63,562 bases of DNA from an uncultured Altererythrobacter sp. (GTDB taxonomy: Bacteria > Pseudomonadota > Alphaproteobacteria > Sphingomonadales > Sphingomonadaceae), in contig CAMPIX010000015.1 in assembly GCA_946886565.1 (NCBI GenBank), positions 1-63,562 of the forward strand, read 5' to 3'. Within the stretch, counting starts at the first letter, position 1. Every line of letters begins with the position of its first letter. The translations under genes and the position numbers were made by a program. Below, piece after piece: positions 1-8,884 of this stretch. Under the pieces are notes generated by a model, which was not told where the DNA came from, ran no database searches, and was given only the letters and a program-made list of their open reading frames with translations.

Positions 1-758
1 GCTACCGCACGCTCGTCACCACGCTGACCAAGCGCATGGCCGAGGACCTGACCGAATTCATGCACGAACAGGGCGTGCGCGTGCGCTACATGCACTCCGA
101 CGTCGAGACATTGGAGCGTATCGAGCTGATCCGCGACCTGCGTCTCGGGGTCTACGACGTGCTGATCGGCATCAACCTGCTGCGCGAAGGGCTCGACATT
201 CCCGAATGCGGGCTGGTGGCGATCCTCGATGCGGACAAGGAAGGCTTCCTCCGCTCCGAAACCTCGCTGATCCAGACCATCGGCCGGGCCGCACGCAACG
301 TCGACGGCAAGGTCATCCTCTACGCCGACCGGATCACCGGCAGCATGGAGCGAGCGATGGCGGAGACCGAGCGCCGGCGCGAGAAGCAGCGCGAATACAA
401 CGCCGAGCACGGCATCACCCCGACCACGATCAAGCGCCAGATCGCCGACATCGTCGCCCACACCGCGAGCAAGGACGGCGTCACCGTCGACACCGGCGAC
501 GACGAACGCAACAACCTGGTCGGCCACAACTTGCGCGCCTACATCGAGGACCTCGAAAAACGCATGCGCGCGGCGGCGGCGGACCTCGAGTTCGAGGAAG
601 CCGGGAGATTACGCGACGAGATTCGCCGGCTCGAGAACGACGAACTTGGTCTGGGCGAAAGCGAGAAGAAAGCCCCGATCGTCGGCCGCGCGACCGAAGG
701 CAGGCCGGGCACGCGGAAGATGCGTTACGGCAAAACACAGCGGAAGTGGGGGAAATAG
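1..758 (+). CDS. uvrB: UvrABC excinuclease subunit B, C-terminal part (5' end outside window)
   Basis: This is the last 251 residues of UvrB, the DNA-loading helicase of nucleotide excision repair, read in the frame whose first full codon is at 3. It opens with [15 protein letters not shown] and continues through helicase motif V ([13 protein letters not shown]) and motif VI (QTIGRAARN). A C-terminal UVR motif ([18 protein letters not shown]) is the UvrC-contacting helical hairpin. The gene ends in a basic tail typical of UvrB. The start lies upstream of the window, so upstream context cannot be judged. There is an 82-bp gap to the next gene with no convincing terminator. Identification is secure from the motifs. 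Confidence 0.97.
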   Translation, partial: YRTLVTTLTKRMAEDLTEFMHEQGVRVRYMHSDVETLERIELIRDLRLGVYDVLIGINLLREGLDIPECGLVAILDADKEGFLRSETSLIQTIGRAARNVDGKVILYADRITGSMERAMAETERRREKQREYNAEHGITPTTIKRQIADIVAHTASKDGVTVDTGDDERNNLVGHNLRAYIEDLEKRMRAAAADLEFEEAGRLRDEIRRLENDELGLGESEKKAPIVGRATEGRPGTRKMRYGKTQRKWGK

Positions 759-840
759 CGGTCCGCATTCGCAAAAAGCCTGTCAGCCGTTGGTCCCAAC
801 GCATTGCATTTTGTCGACCGACTGACCTAACAGACCGCCC

Positions 841-2340
841 ATGACTTTCCGCACACTGCTGGCCGCGACGGCCGTTCTCGCCCTTGCCTCACCTGCATCC
901 GCCCAAACCGAGGAGGTCGAACCCGCCGCCGAGGCAGTGCCCGCCTCGTATGATGCGAACTCCGCATCGGAAACGTTCACCGGTAACTTCGGCGGACGGT
1001 CGGTGCGCTATACCGCGACGGTCGAGGAGCAGGTGCTCAAGAGCGAGGACGGCACGCCCAAGGCGGCGATCGTCACCACCAGCTACATCGCGGAGCCGCG
1101 CGATCCCTCGCGACCGGTGACGTTCCTGTTCAACGGCGGGCCCGGCTCGGGCTCGGTCTGGCTGCAGATGGGCGCGTTCGGGCCGAAGCGGGTGGCGATC
1201 CCCTCGGACGCGCGCGACGATGGGGCCCCGCCCTACCCCATTCTCGACAATCCCGATTCGATCCTCGACGTCACCGATCTCGTGTTCATCGATCCGGTCG
1301 GCACCGGCTTCAGCCACACGATCGGCGAGACCAAGGGCGAGGAATATTGGGGCGTCACCAAGGATGCGAAATCGGTCGCCGAGGTGATCCGCATTTGGCT
1401 GTCGGAAAATGGCCGCTGGAACAGCCCCAAGTTTCTCGGCGGCGAAAGCTACGGCACCACACGCTCGGCCGCGGTCGTGAACGAGCTCGAGGGCGGCTAC
1501 AACGACGTCGCGCTCAACGGGGTGATCCTCATCTCGGCCGTCCTCGATTTCGCTGCCGGAGCGGAGACCCAAGGCGCGGAGCTTGGCTATATCACCACTC
1601 TGCCGAGCATGGCTGCAACCGCGCTGTATCACGGGAAGGCGAGCGCGCCCTCGGTCGAGCAGTTCGTCGAGGAAGCGCGCCAGTTCGCGATCGGCCCTTA
1701 CGCCAGTTTCCTGCTCAAGGGGCAGAATGCGAGCGCCGAGGAACGCGCCGCGGTGCGCACCGAGCTCGCGCGCTTCACCGGGCTTTCGGAGCAATATCTC
1801 GAACAGGCCGACCTGCGGGTCACTTCGGGCCGGTTCTACAAGGAACTGCTGCGCGACCGCGGGCTCACCGTCGGCCGGCTCGACAGCCGCTACACCGGGG
1901 TCGACTACGACAATGCCGGCGAGACGCCCGACAACGACCCGAGCTTCTACGGCATCGATGGCGGCTACACCGCCGCGGTCAACCACTTCATGCGCGAAAC
2001 CCTCGGATACGAGACCGAGCGCGACTACGTCACGATCGGCTATGTCGGCCCGTGGGATTGGCGGCTCGAGGGCGGGCGCGACACCAACGCCTATCTCAAC
2101 GTCGCCCCTTATCTGGGCAAGGCGCTGCGCGAGAATTCGGACATGCGGATCTTCGTCGGTCAGGGCTGGTACGATTTCGCGACGCCGTTCTTCGCGGCCG
2201 AATATGCGCTGACCCGCACCGGCTTCCCGCAAGACCGGATCGAGTGGCATTACTACGACGCCGGTCACATGATGTACGTGCGCGACGAGGACCGGCACAA
2301 GCTGTCGGAAGACGTGCGCGCCTTCATCCGCGCCCGCTGA
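841..2340 (+). CDS. Exported serine carboxypeptidase, peptidase family S10
   Basis: A 499-residue protein with a Sec signal peptide (cleavage probably after ASAQ, near residue 22), so it is periplasmic or surface-exposed. Family S10 enzymes remove C-terminal residues from peptides. The substrate-binding NGGPGSGS loop is present, and the triad can be placed at Ser203 in GESYG, Asp445 in GWYDF and His476 in DAGHMM. The length matches bacterial S10 members. The lipoprotein gene at 2345 begins 4 bp after its stop, so the two are probably co-transcribed. Physiological role is most likely peptide scavenging. This is inferred from the family; the natural substrate cannot be read from sequence. Confidence 0.93.
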   Translation: MTFRTLLAATAVLALASPASAQTEEVEPAAEAVPASYDANSASETFTGNFGGRSVRYTATVEEQVLKSEDGTPKAAIVTTSYIAEPRDPSRPVTFLFNGGPGSGSVWLQMGAFGPKRVAIPSDARDDGAPPYPILDNPDSILDVTDLVFIDPVGTGFSHTIGETKGEEYWGVTKDAKSVAEVIRIWLSENGRWNSPKFLGGESYGTTRSAAVVNELEGGYNDVALNGVILISAVLDFAAGAETQGAELGYITTLPSMAATALYHGKASAPSVEQFVEEARQFAIGPYASFLLKGQNASAEERAAVRTELARFTGLSEQYLEQADLRVTSGRFYKELLRDRGLTVGRLDSRYTGVDYDNAGETPDNDPSFYGIDGGYTAAVNHFMRETLGYETERDYVTIGYVGPWDWRLEGGRDTNAYLNVAPYLGKALRENSDMRIFVGQGWYDFATPFFAAEYALTRTGFPQDRIEWHYYDAGHMMYVRDEDRHKLSEDVRAFIRAR

Positions 2341-2344
2341 GGCG

Positions 2345-2902
2345 ATGCGCCGTAAGTTAGCGATCGGCGCCGCACTGGCTGTGCTCGCAGGGTGCAAGCC
2401 GCCCGCGACCGAGGATTACGTGGCGCGCGTGGCGCTCGACACGGCGGAGCGCCACGCGAGCGAGCCGCTCCCCTCCCCCGACACCGAAGGTGCTCTGTGG
2501 GCGCCCGGCGAGGGCGAGGCGCGCATTCTCTACGGCAAGCCGGGGGAAGCCCCGCTGATGGCGCTCGCTTGCGAAGACGGCGGCGACGGGAGGCGCATCC
2601 ACGTCACCCGTTTCGCTGCAGCCGATCCGCGCGCCAAGGCCATTCTCGCGCTGATCGGCAACGGCCATGTCGTGCGGCTCAACGTCGATGCGACGTGGAA
2701 CGGCCGCGCGTGGCTGTGGGAAGGCTACGCCGCCGCGGACGATCCGCAGCTCGAGGTTCTCACAGGCCCGCGCCGGGTCGAGGCGACCATCGCCGGGGCA
2801 GGCTCCTTGATACTCAATCCCAGCCAGCAGCCGCGTCAGTTGATCGAAGCGTGTCTCGCTGCGTCGTCTCCGGAGGAGCCGGAACCGATCGCGCCAGATT
2901 GA
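2345..2902 (+). CDS. Putative lipoprotein of unknown function
   Basis: A 185-residue protein with a short basic N-terminus, a hydrophobic stretch and a lipobox ending LAGC with Cys17 as the likely lipidated residue. The remainder is a small soluble domain in which I recognise no family. It follows the S10 peptidase by 4 bp and may be translated with it. Its last 89 bp overlap the 3' end of dsbD on the opposite strand, an unusually long convergent overlap. Either stop could be affected by an annotation or sequence error, but both reading frames look coding up to their ends. Confidence 0.75.
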   Translation: MRRKLAIGAALAVLAGCKPPATEDYVARVALDTAERHASEPLPSPDTEGALWAPGEGEARILYGKPGEAPLMALACEDGGDGRRIHVTRFAAADPRAKAILALIGNGHVVRLNVDATWNGRAWLWEGYAAADDPQLEVLTGPRRVEATIAGAGSLILNPSQQPRQLIEACLAASSPEEPEPIAPD

Positions 2903-4967
2903 CCAGCGTATCGGGCCCAAGCACTTGCGGCAGCTGGCGCGCGTCGTCGCCGGGCGCATACCACAGGTAGAGCGGGACCCCGGCCACGCCCTGATCGGCG
3001 AGGAACCGGGTGATCGCGGGATCGCGCCGCGTCCAGTCTCCGCGCATCGCCACCACCCCTGCTTCGGCAAACGCCTCGCGCGTGGCCTCACGCTCGATCG
3101 CGACGCTTTCGTTGACCTTGCAGGTCACGCACCAGTCGGCGGTGAACCAGACGAACACGGGCTTCCCGCTTGCGCGCGCCTCGGCCAGCGCGGCTTCGCT
3201 GAACGGCGTCGGCTCGAGAATGCTTTCGGCCACCACGACCTCGTCGTTCGCGAGCCGGGGGAGAAAGGCGATCGCCGCGGCCGTCACGGCCAATGCGCCC
3301 GCGGCGGCCGCGCGCTGCGCCGTACCGGACGTCCGGCCGACGGTCAGCAGCATAGCGACAAGCACTGCAAGCATCCCCACCGCGGTCCACCCCAGTGCGT
3401 CGCCGCCGAGCCGGAAGCAGAGCCACAGCAGCGCGAGCGCGGTCAGCCCCATCGGCACCGCCATGATCCGGCGGAAAGTCGCCATCCAGGGGCCCGGCCG
3501 CGGCAGCATCCGGCGCAATGCCGGAATGAATCCGATCGCGAGGAAAGGCAGCGCCAGTCCCAACCCCATCGCGCCGAACAGCAGCATCGCTTCGAACGGG
3601 GGCAGCACCAGCGCGGCGCCGAGCGCGGCGGCCATGAACGGCCCGGTGCAGGGTGTGGCGACGAAGGCCGCGAGCAATCCGGTGGCAAACGCGCCCGCAG
3701 GCTCGCCGCTGCGCGTCAGCGAGATCGACGGAAGCTCGAACAATCCGGCGAAATTGGCGGTGATCGCCGCCGCAAGCGCGAGCAGCCCGACGACCACCGC
3801 CGGTTCCTGCAACTGGAACGCCCACCCGACACTTTCGCCAGCCGAGCGAAGGCTGAGCAGCACCGCACCGAGCGCGAGGCAGGCGAGCACCACTCCGGCG
3901 GTGTAGGCCAGGCCTTCGCGCCGCGCCTGGGCCGAGCTTTCGCCCGCCCGCGCCAGACTTAGCGCCTTGAGGCTGAGGATCGGGAAAACACACGGCATGA
4001 CATTGAGCAGCAGCCCCCCCGCCAGTGCGCCGAGCGCAAGCAGCCACAGCGGCGGTAGTTCGGGCTGGGCGATCGGCTTGCCTGCTTCGGGGATCTCGCC
4101 CGGTTCGGCGACGAAACGGACGCCCACATCGCGCGAGAACGCGAGAATGCCCTCGATCCGCGTCGGCTCCGGCTCGCGCACCAGATCGGAGGGAAGGTTC
4201 AACTGGTTGAGCGGCACATCGACCACCAGCAGGTCGCCATCCCGGTAGAACGACTGTTCCCCGGCGTAGGCCGGGCGCTTGCCCTTGCCGAGTTCACGCT
4301 CGGCCACGAACAGGTGCGGATCGGGCAGATCGACTTCGGCCGGCAGCGGCACTGCTACGCGGAGCGACTCGCCCTCGATCGCGAAGCTCGCGCGGCTCTC
4401 GATCAGGGGAGCGATCTGCGCGCGCCATTTCACGAAGCGCGGGTCGGGCTCGGCATCGTCCATTGCCGCGGGATCGAGATCGAGCATCGCCTGTTGCGGA
4501 ACACAGATCTTGTCGGTGCAGGCGAGATAGTCCGCGGTCACTTCGATCGATTCGATGCTCTCGATCTGTGCGCCCCGCGGGATACGGATGGGCACCAGCA
4601 CCGTGTAGCGCCCCTCGTAGACGTGATTCATCAGCCCGCCGAGCACGAGCTTGTGCGGCACCGGATAGAGCGGCTCGCCCGCCGACCAGCCGGGCGGCAA
4701 GGTCCAGTCGAGCTCCATTCCCAGACCGGCGTCGCCGGGATTGGACCAGTAGCCGTGCCATTCCTCCGATCGCGGGGTGAAATGGAGCGCGAGCATCCAC
4801 TCGCTGCCCGGCTCGGGCGCCGCTTCGGCGATCAGTTCGGCCGAGATGTTTTCGTCGCCGATTCGCGACACGTCGTCCTGCGCGCGAGCCTGACGGACGC
4901 CGAGCAGGGCCAGCGCAACGACGAGCGCCAGCGCGGCAAATGCGAGCCAAGCGCGCGCCGCGCCCAT
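2814..4967 (-). CDS. dsbD: Protein-disulfide reductase DsbD-family membrane protein
   Basis: A 717-residue three-part protein that moves electrons from cytoplasmic thioredoxin across the membrane to periplasmic thiols. After an N-terminal hydrophobic signal/anchor (about 5-29) comes a periplasmic alpha-type domain with a Cys pair at 150 and 155 (CTDKIC). A multi-helix transporter core (about 290-580) carries NVMPCVFPI and ATPCTGPF cysteine motifs. A C-terminal thioredoxin domain has its active site CVTC at 613-616 (TADWCVTCK). I use the ATG at 4967. The open frame continues to 5564, but that part is antisense to the UbiH-type gene and has no domain. Architecture resembles ScsB/DsbD proteins. 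It is divergent from the gene at 5032 with a 64-bp gap. Confidence 0.92.
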   Translation of the reverse strand: MGAARAWLAFAALALVVALALLGVRQARAQDDVSRIGDENISAELIAEAAPEPGSEWMLALHFTPRSEEWHGYWSNPGDAGLGMELDWTLPPGWSAGEPLYPVPHKLVLGGLMNHVYEGRYTVLVPIRIPRGAQIESIESIEVTADYLACTDKICVPQQAMLDLDPAAMDDAEPDPRFVKWRAQIAPLIESRASFAIEGESLRVAVPLPAEVDLPDPHLFVAERELGKGKRPAYAGEQSFYRDGDLLVVDVPLNQLNLPSDLVREPEPTRIEGILAFSRDVGVRFVAEPGEIPEAGKPIAQPELPPLWLLALGALAGGLLLNVMPCVFPILSLKALSLARAGESSAQARREGLAYTAGVVLACLALGAVLLSLRSAGESVGWAFQLQEPAVVVGLLALAAAITANFAGLFELPSISLTRSGEPAGAFATGLLAAFVATPCTGPFMAAALGAALVLPPFEAMLLFGAMGLGLALPFLAIGFIPALRRMLPRPGPWMATFRRIMAVPMGLTALALLWLCFRLGGDALGWTAVGMLAVLVAMLLTVGRTSGTAQRAAAAGALAVTAAAIAFLPRLANDEVVVAESILEPTPFSEAALAEARASGKPVFVWFTADWCVTCKVNESVAIEREATREAFAEAGVVAMRGDWTRRDPAITRFLADQGVAGVPLYLWYAPGDDARQLPQVLGPDTLVNLARSVPAPPETTQRDTLRSTDAAAGWD

Positions 4968-5031
4968 TGTCCTTGCCTCGGTCACGCCCGTGGCTCTAGG
5001 GCGATGCGAAGATTCCCGCAACGAGAAGGCG

Positions 5032-6246
5032 ATGGACGACAAGCGCGACCTGCTGATCCTGGGCGGCGGACTGGTGGGCATGACGCTCGCGCTGGCCGCC
5101 GCGCGCAAGGGGCTGTCGAGCCACGTGGTCGACCGCGCGGACCCTGCGGAGCTGACCGCCGAGGGGTTCGACGGGCGCGCCAGCGCGATCTCGACCGCGA
5201 GCTGGAACCTGTTCTGCAATATCGGCGTGGCCGGCGCGCTCGAGCCGTACGGTTGCCCGATCGAGACCATCGCGGTCGCCGACCAGCTCAAGCCGGGACG
5301 GATCAACTTCCGTCCCGCGCCGCACGAGGGAACGCTCGGGCGCATGTTCGCCAACCGGACGCTGCGGCTCGCGTTGTTCGAGGCCGCCGCCGCCGAGCCA
5401 CTCATTGGATGGCACGCCAAATCGGAGGTTGTGGGCCGCGAACGCGGCGAACACGCGGCCGTCGCCACCCTCGCCGACGGGCGCAGGCTTTCGGCGGCGC
5501 TGATGGTCGGCGCCGAGGGCCGCATGTCGCCCACCCGCGAAGGCGCGGGCATCAAGGTCGCCAAGTGGCAGTACGGCCACCGCGCGATCGTCGCCGGGCT
5601 CGAACACGAAAAGCCGCACGACGGCGTGGCGTGGGAAATCTTCTATCCCGCCGGCCCCTTCGCGCTGCTGCCGATGCGCGAGGGTGCGGACGGCGCGCAC
5701 CGCAGCGCGCTGGTGTGGACGGTCGACGAGAAGGCGGCGGCAGGTACGCTCAAGCTGTCGGACCGCGCCTTCCTCGCCGAAGTCGAGAAGCGCATGGGCG
5801 ATCTGTTCGGTGCGGTTCGCGGCGTCGGACCGCGGTCGTCTTTCCCACTCGGTTTCCACCATACCGTGCGGGTCACCAACGGACGGCTCGTGCTCGTCGG
5901 CGATGCGGCGCACGGCATCCATCCGATCGCCGGACAGGGGCTCAATCTGGGCCTGCGCGACGTCGGCGCGCTGGTCGAGGTGCTGAGCGAGGGAATGCGG
6001 CTGGGACTCGAGCCCGGCGATGCACAGCTGCTCGCGCGCTACGAGCGCTGGCGCGGGCTCGATTCGTTCATGGTCGCGCTCGCCACCGACGGTTTGACGC
6101 GGCTGTTCGGCATGCCTGGCCGCACGGCATCGGCGGTGCGGCGCGTCGGAATGGCCGGAGTACAGCGCCTGCCCGCGCTGAAGCACTGGTTCATGGACGA
6201 GGCGCGGGGCATGTCGGGCGACGTGCCCGAGCTGATGCGCGCTTAG
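5032..6246 (+). CDS. FAD-dependent ubiquinone-biosynthesis hydroxylase, UbiH/UbiF/Coq6 family
   Basis: A 404-residue flavoprotein monooxygenase expected to hydroxylate the ubiquinone ring. The N-terminal FAD fingerprint GGGLVG is at residues 11-16. The family signature DGRASAIS follows, and the second FAD motif GDAAHGIHPIAGQG starts at residue 290. The start at 5032 is preferred over 4990 because an AGAAGG ribosome-binding site sits just before it and the protein then begins directly with the FAD strand. Which ring position it hydroxylates (UbiH, UbiF, UbiI or UbiL role) cannot be decided from sequence alone. It ends 17 bp from the convergent gene at 6264. Confidence 0.9.
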   Translation: MDDKRDLLILGGGLVGMTLALAAARKGLSSHVVDRADPAELTAEGFDGRASAISTASWNLFCNIGVAGALEPYGCPIETIAVADQLKPGRINFRPAPHEGTLGRMFANRTLRLALFEAAAAEPLIGWHAKSEVVGRERGEHAAVATLADGRRLSAALMVGAEGRMSPTREGAGIKVAKWQYGHRAIVAGLEHEKPHDGVAWEIFYPAGPFALLPMREGADGAHRSALVWTVDEKAAAGTLKLSDRAFLAEVEKRMGDLFGAVRGVGPRSSFPLGFHHTVRVTNGRLVLVGDAAHGIHPIAGQGLNLGLRDVGALVEVLSEGMRLGLEPGDAQLLARYERWRGLDSFMVALATDGLTRLFGMPGRTASAVRRVGMAGVQRLPALKHWFMDEARGMSGDVPELMRA

Positions 6247-6263
6247 GCTGAGCCCCCTCTACG

Positions 6264-7175
6264 CTATTCGGGCGTGGGCCGCGCCGCCGGACTGGGTTGT
6301 TCGATCGGGTTACCCGAACCGTCGCGCAGCAGCCGCGGCTCGAGCACTGCCGAAGTCTCGATCAGGTCGAGCGCGCGGCGCGCGGCCACATAGCGCTCGG
6401 CATCGGCGATCCAGCGGCGAGCCTGCTCGGCGCCCGGCAGGAGCCGGACTTCCTCGATCGCCATATTCACCCGCCCGCTCTGGAGATAGAACCGCGCACG
6501 CTCTATCCGTCGCGAAGGCTGCGGTGACGGCGTGCTTTCCTTGCGGATCACGAACAACTGGCTCAGCTCGTTGCGAATCCGCTCGAACAAGGGATCGTCG
6601 GTCGCCTCGGTAAGCTGCGGCGCGAGCCCCTCGAGCCGCGCGGCGAGCACGTCGAGCGTGATCGGGTTGCTCGAAAACTCGATGATCGTCGCGACCGAAT
6701 TGGGCTTGGCGTCGCCGAAGCGGAGCCGCAACTGCTCGGCCAGATAGCCCAATTCCGCCCCGCGATCGAGCGCGCGGCGCGCGGCGAAAGCGATCAGCAG
6801 GCCCTCGGCGCGCGCGGCATTGCCCGCCGCCGCCTGCGCCTGAAGGTCTAACCGTGCGAGCCGCTGCTCGGCCGCGGCGAGGCGCTGGTCGAGCCCGCCC
6901 TGCTGCTCGACGACCTGCTCTACCCGCTCGCTCGCGGCGGCCGAGGCGGTCGCGGAAGGGGTCGGGGATGGAGAGACCAAGGGCTGCGGCTCGCGCGCTG
7001 CAGGCGTTGCCTGCTCGACCGGGGCCGCCTCGTCTCCCATCCCGAACTCGAAGCCTGCGCTCCACGCCAGATAACCGACCGCCAGCGCCCCGAGCAGGAA
7101 CGCCGCCGCGGCCACGGCGAGGATCGGCTTGAGAGAACCGCCTGTGGTGGCGGTCTGGCTAGAGTATCTGTCCAT
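6264..7175 (-). CDS. Single-pass membrane coiled-coil protein, possible alphaproteobacterial Mic60/mitofilin-like
   Basis: A 303-residue protein with one N-terminal membrane helix (about 18-38). An Ala/Pro/Ser-rich linker follows, then an Ala/Glu/Gln/Arg-rich coiled-coil stretch (about 90-140), then a helical C-terminal half ending in a Pro-rich tail. It lies directly downstream of hemD on the same strand (about 54 bp). Alphaproteobacterial Mic60 homologues (COG4223), which shape intracytoplasmic membranes, are known to sit beside hemC/hemD. Position and layout therefore suggest a divergent member, but I see no diagnostic motif. The ATG at 7175 is preferred over an in-frame GTG at 7199. Otherwise it should be called a hypothetical membrane protein. 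Confidence 0.7.
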   Translation of the reverse strand: MDRYSSQTATTGGSLKPILAVAAAAFLLGALAVGYLAWSAGFEFGMGDEAAPVEQATPAAREPQPLVSPSPTPSATASAAASERVEQVVEQQGGLDQRLAAAEQRLARLDLQAQAAAGNAARAEGLLIAFAARRALDRGAELGYLAEQLRLRFGDAKPNSVATIIEFSSNPITLDVLAARLEGLAPQLTEATDDPLFERIRNELSQLFVIRKESTPSPQPSRRIERARFYLQSGRVNMAIEEVRLLPGAEQARRWIADAERYVAARRALDLIETSAVLEPRLLRDGSGNPIEQPSPAARPTPE

Positions 7176-7229
7176 CGAATTCCGTTCTGCGACCCGCACG
7201 CGTCGTTGGCGGGCGCCATCCCGCGGCGC

Positions 7230-7913
7230 TCAATGGCACATGTCGCGAACCATTGCCAGAAGTGCGCTGTCGGTCGGCCGCGGGGCAACGGCCACCCGCC
7301 GCCAGCCCGTTCCGGCCGCTTGAGCAACGCGCGGCGCGAGCGCGGCGAGAGAAACGCGATCGCGCGCTATGCCCAGACGATCGCATTCGTCTGCGAAGTG
7401 TCGTGCCGCCTCGCCGGAGTGCACCAGTACGATCCCACCCTCTTCGAGCTCGGCTGCCAAGGGCGGTGCAACCCGGTGGTAGGCGACGCGATAGACCACA
7501 CGGGTATCGATCGCGACCCCGTTTGGCGACACCAAGGCGGCATGTTTCGCGCCCGCCAGTCGTAGCAAGCGCAGCCCCTCCGGGCCGGCCGACGCGTCGA
7601 CCACCTGTTGCAATCCGCCCTGACCGACCAGGCCGATCGCGAGCCCGGTCTCCCGCGCCGCTGCGGCAGTCGCTTCGCCGACCACATGCGCAACCCGGCC
7701 ACGCCAGCGTGCCAAGGCCGGGCCGGCATGCCGCACCGCGTTCGCGCTTCCCAGCAGCAGCGCGTCGAAGGCTTTATCCGGAGGTGCATTCCACGCCACG
7801 GAATGAATCTCGGCCAGCGCGCGCTCCTCGATGTCCAGGCCGAGCGCTCGACCGGCTTCCACCGTCGTGGAAAGCCCCGGCTGGGGGCGGATCGCGAAGA
7901 CCCGCGCGTTCAC
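7230..7913 (-). CDS. hemD: Uroporphyrinogen-III synthase
   Basis: A 227-residue cytosolic enzyme that cyclises hydroxymethylbilane with D-ring inversion to give uroporphyrinogen III for heme and related tetrapyrroles. The sequence has the loosely conserved HemD pattern: RPQPG near the start, LLLGSANAVRH in the middle, and LVHSGEAARHF plus LAPRVAQAA towards the end. The start is a GTG at 7913 that overlaps the hemC stop in a GTGA tetranucleotide, indicating coupled translation. The long open frame continuing to 8648 is antisense noise over hemC. Position directly after hemC supports the call, since HemD sequences are weakly conserved. Confidence 0.9.
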   Translation of the reverse strand: MNARVFAIRPQPGLSTTVEAGRALGLDIEERALAEIHSVAWNAPPDKAFDALLLGSANAVRHAGPALARWRGRVAHVVGEATAAAARETGLAIGLVGQGGLQQVVDASAGPEGLRLLRLAGAKHAALVSPNGVAIDTRVVYRVAYHRVAPPLAAELEEGGIVLVHSGEAARHFADECDRLGIARDRVSLAALAPRVAQAAGTGWRRVAVAPRPTDSALLAMVRDMCH

Positions 7914-8839
7914 GCGGGCCCGTCGAAATGCGCAGCGATGCCCGGCGTAGCGCGTGCGAGCAGGTCGGCCGCGAGCGCGGCAAACGCCTCGAGCTCGCCA
8001 AATGCGAATGCGCACTCGCTTTCGACCCGCTCGGCACCGTCCGGGCTGAACAGGGCGGCGCGCAGCAGGATGCGATCGCCGGTGAGCGTCGAACAGGCCG
8101 CGACCGGGCTGTGGCAGGTCCCCCCCAGCCCGGCGAGCAAGGCCCGCTCGGCCAGAACCGTCGCACGAGATGGCGCATGGTCGATCGCCGCCAGCAGGTT
8201 GCGGGCTTCCTCGTCGGCCGCACGGCACTCGATGCCGATCGCGCCCTGCGCCGGCGCCGGAAGCCATTCGCTCGCTTCGAGCGGCGTCCCGACACCCGTT
8301 TCCCCGAGCCGCGCAAGACCGGCCGCAGCGAGCAGCGTGACATCGGCCTCGCCCGCCGCAAGCTTCGCCAGCCGCGTGGCAACATTGCCGCGGAAGGTCA
8401 CCACCTCGCAGTCGGGCCGGAAATGCAGCATCTGCGCGGCGCGGCGCGGCGCGCTGGTGCCGACGCGGGCACCGCGCGGTATCGCCGCCACGCTCGCCGC
8501 GCCGACGAGCACGTCGCGCACGTCGGCGCGCGGAAGGACGGCGGCAATGGCGAGACTGCCGGGCCGGATCGTCTCGACATCCTTCATCGAATGGACCGCG
8601 CCATCGATCCGCCCTTCGGCGAGCCATTCGTCGAGTTCCTTGGTCCACAGCGCCTTGCCCCCGATCTCGGCGAGCGGCCGGTCCTGCACCTTGTCGCCGC
8701 TCGCGCGCACCGGCACCAGCTCGACCGCGCTTTCGGGCCAGTCATGCGCCGCGCACAATCGCGCGCGTGCCTCGCGCGCCTGGGCCTTCGCGAGCGGCGA
8801 CTGACGGGTTCCGAGGCGGAGCTTGGGCTGGTCGGTCAT
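7910..8839 (-). CDS. hemC: Hydroxymethylbilane synthase (porphobilinogen deaminase)
   Basis: A 309-residue cytosolic enzyme that polymerises four porphobilinogens on a dipyrromethane cofactor. Clear signatures are LRLGTRQSPLAKAQ at the N-terminus, SGDKVQDRPLAEIGGKALWTKE, and the cofactor-attachment Cys242 in GGTCHSPVAA, the same number as in the E. coli enzyme. The ATG at 8839 gives the expected full length. The 7910-9601 open frame is extended by antisense to tsaD and is not used. It is divergent from tsaD with a 45-bp gap and is the first gene of the hemC-hemD-membrane protein set. Confidence 0.97.
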   Translation of the reverse strand: MTDQPKLRLGTRQSPLAKAQAREARARLCAAHDWPESAVELVPVRASGDKVQDRPLAEIGGKALWTKELDEWLAEGRIDGAVHSMKDVETIRPGSLAIAAVLPRADVRDVLVGAASVAAIPRGARVGTSAPRRAAQMLHFRPDCEVVTFRGNVATRLAKLAAGEADVTLLAAAGLARLGETGVGTPLEASEWLPAPAQGAIGIECRAADEEARNLLAAIDHAPSRATVLAERALLAGLGGTCHSPVAACSTLTGDRILLRAALFSPDGAERVESECAFAFGELEAFAALAADLLARATPGIAAHFDGPA

Positions 8840-8884
8840 GAGCGGCGCTTGCCCTAGCGAGGCAATTTGTTCAGGGGAAGCGGC

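Noticed and set aside
4968..5564. Extended N-terminus of DsbD
   Set aside because: The 199 extra residues are antisense to the UbiH-type gene and the signal/anchor helix begins right at ATG 4967.
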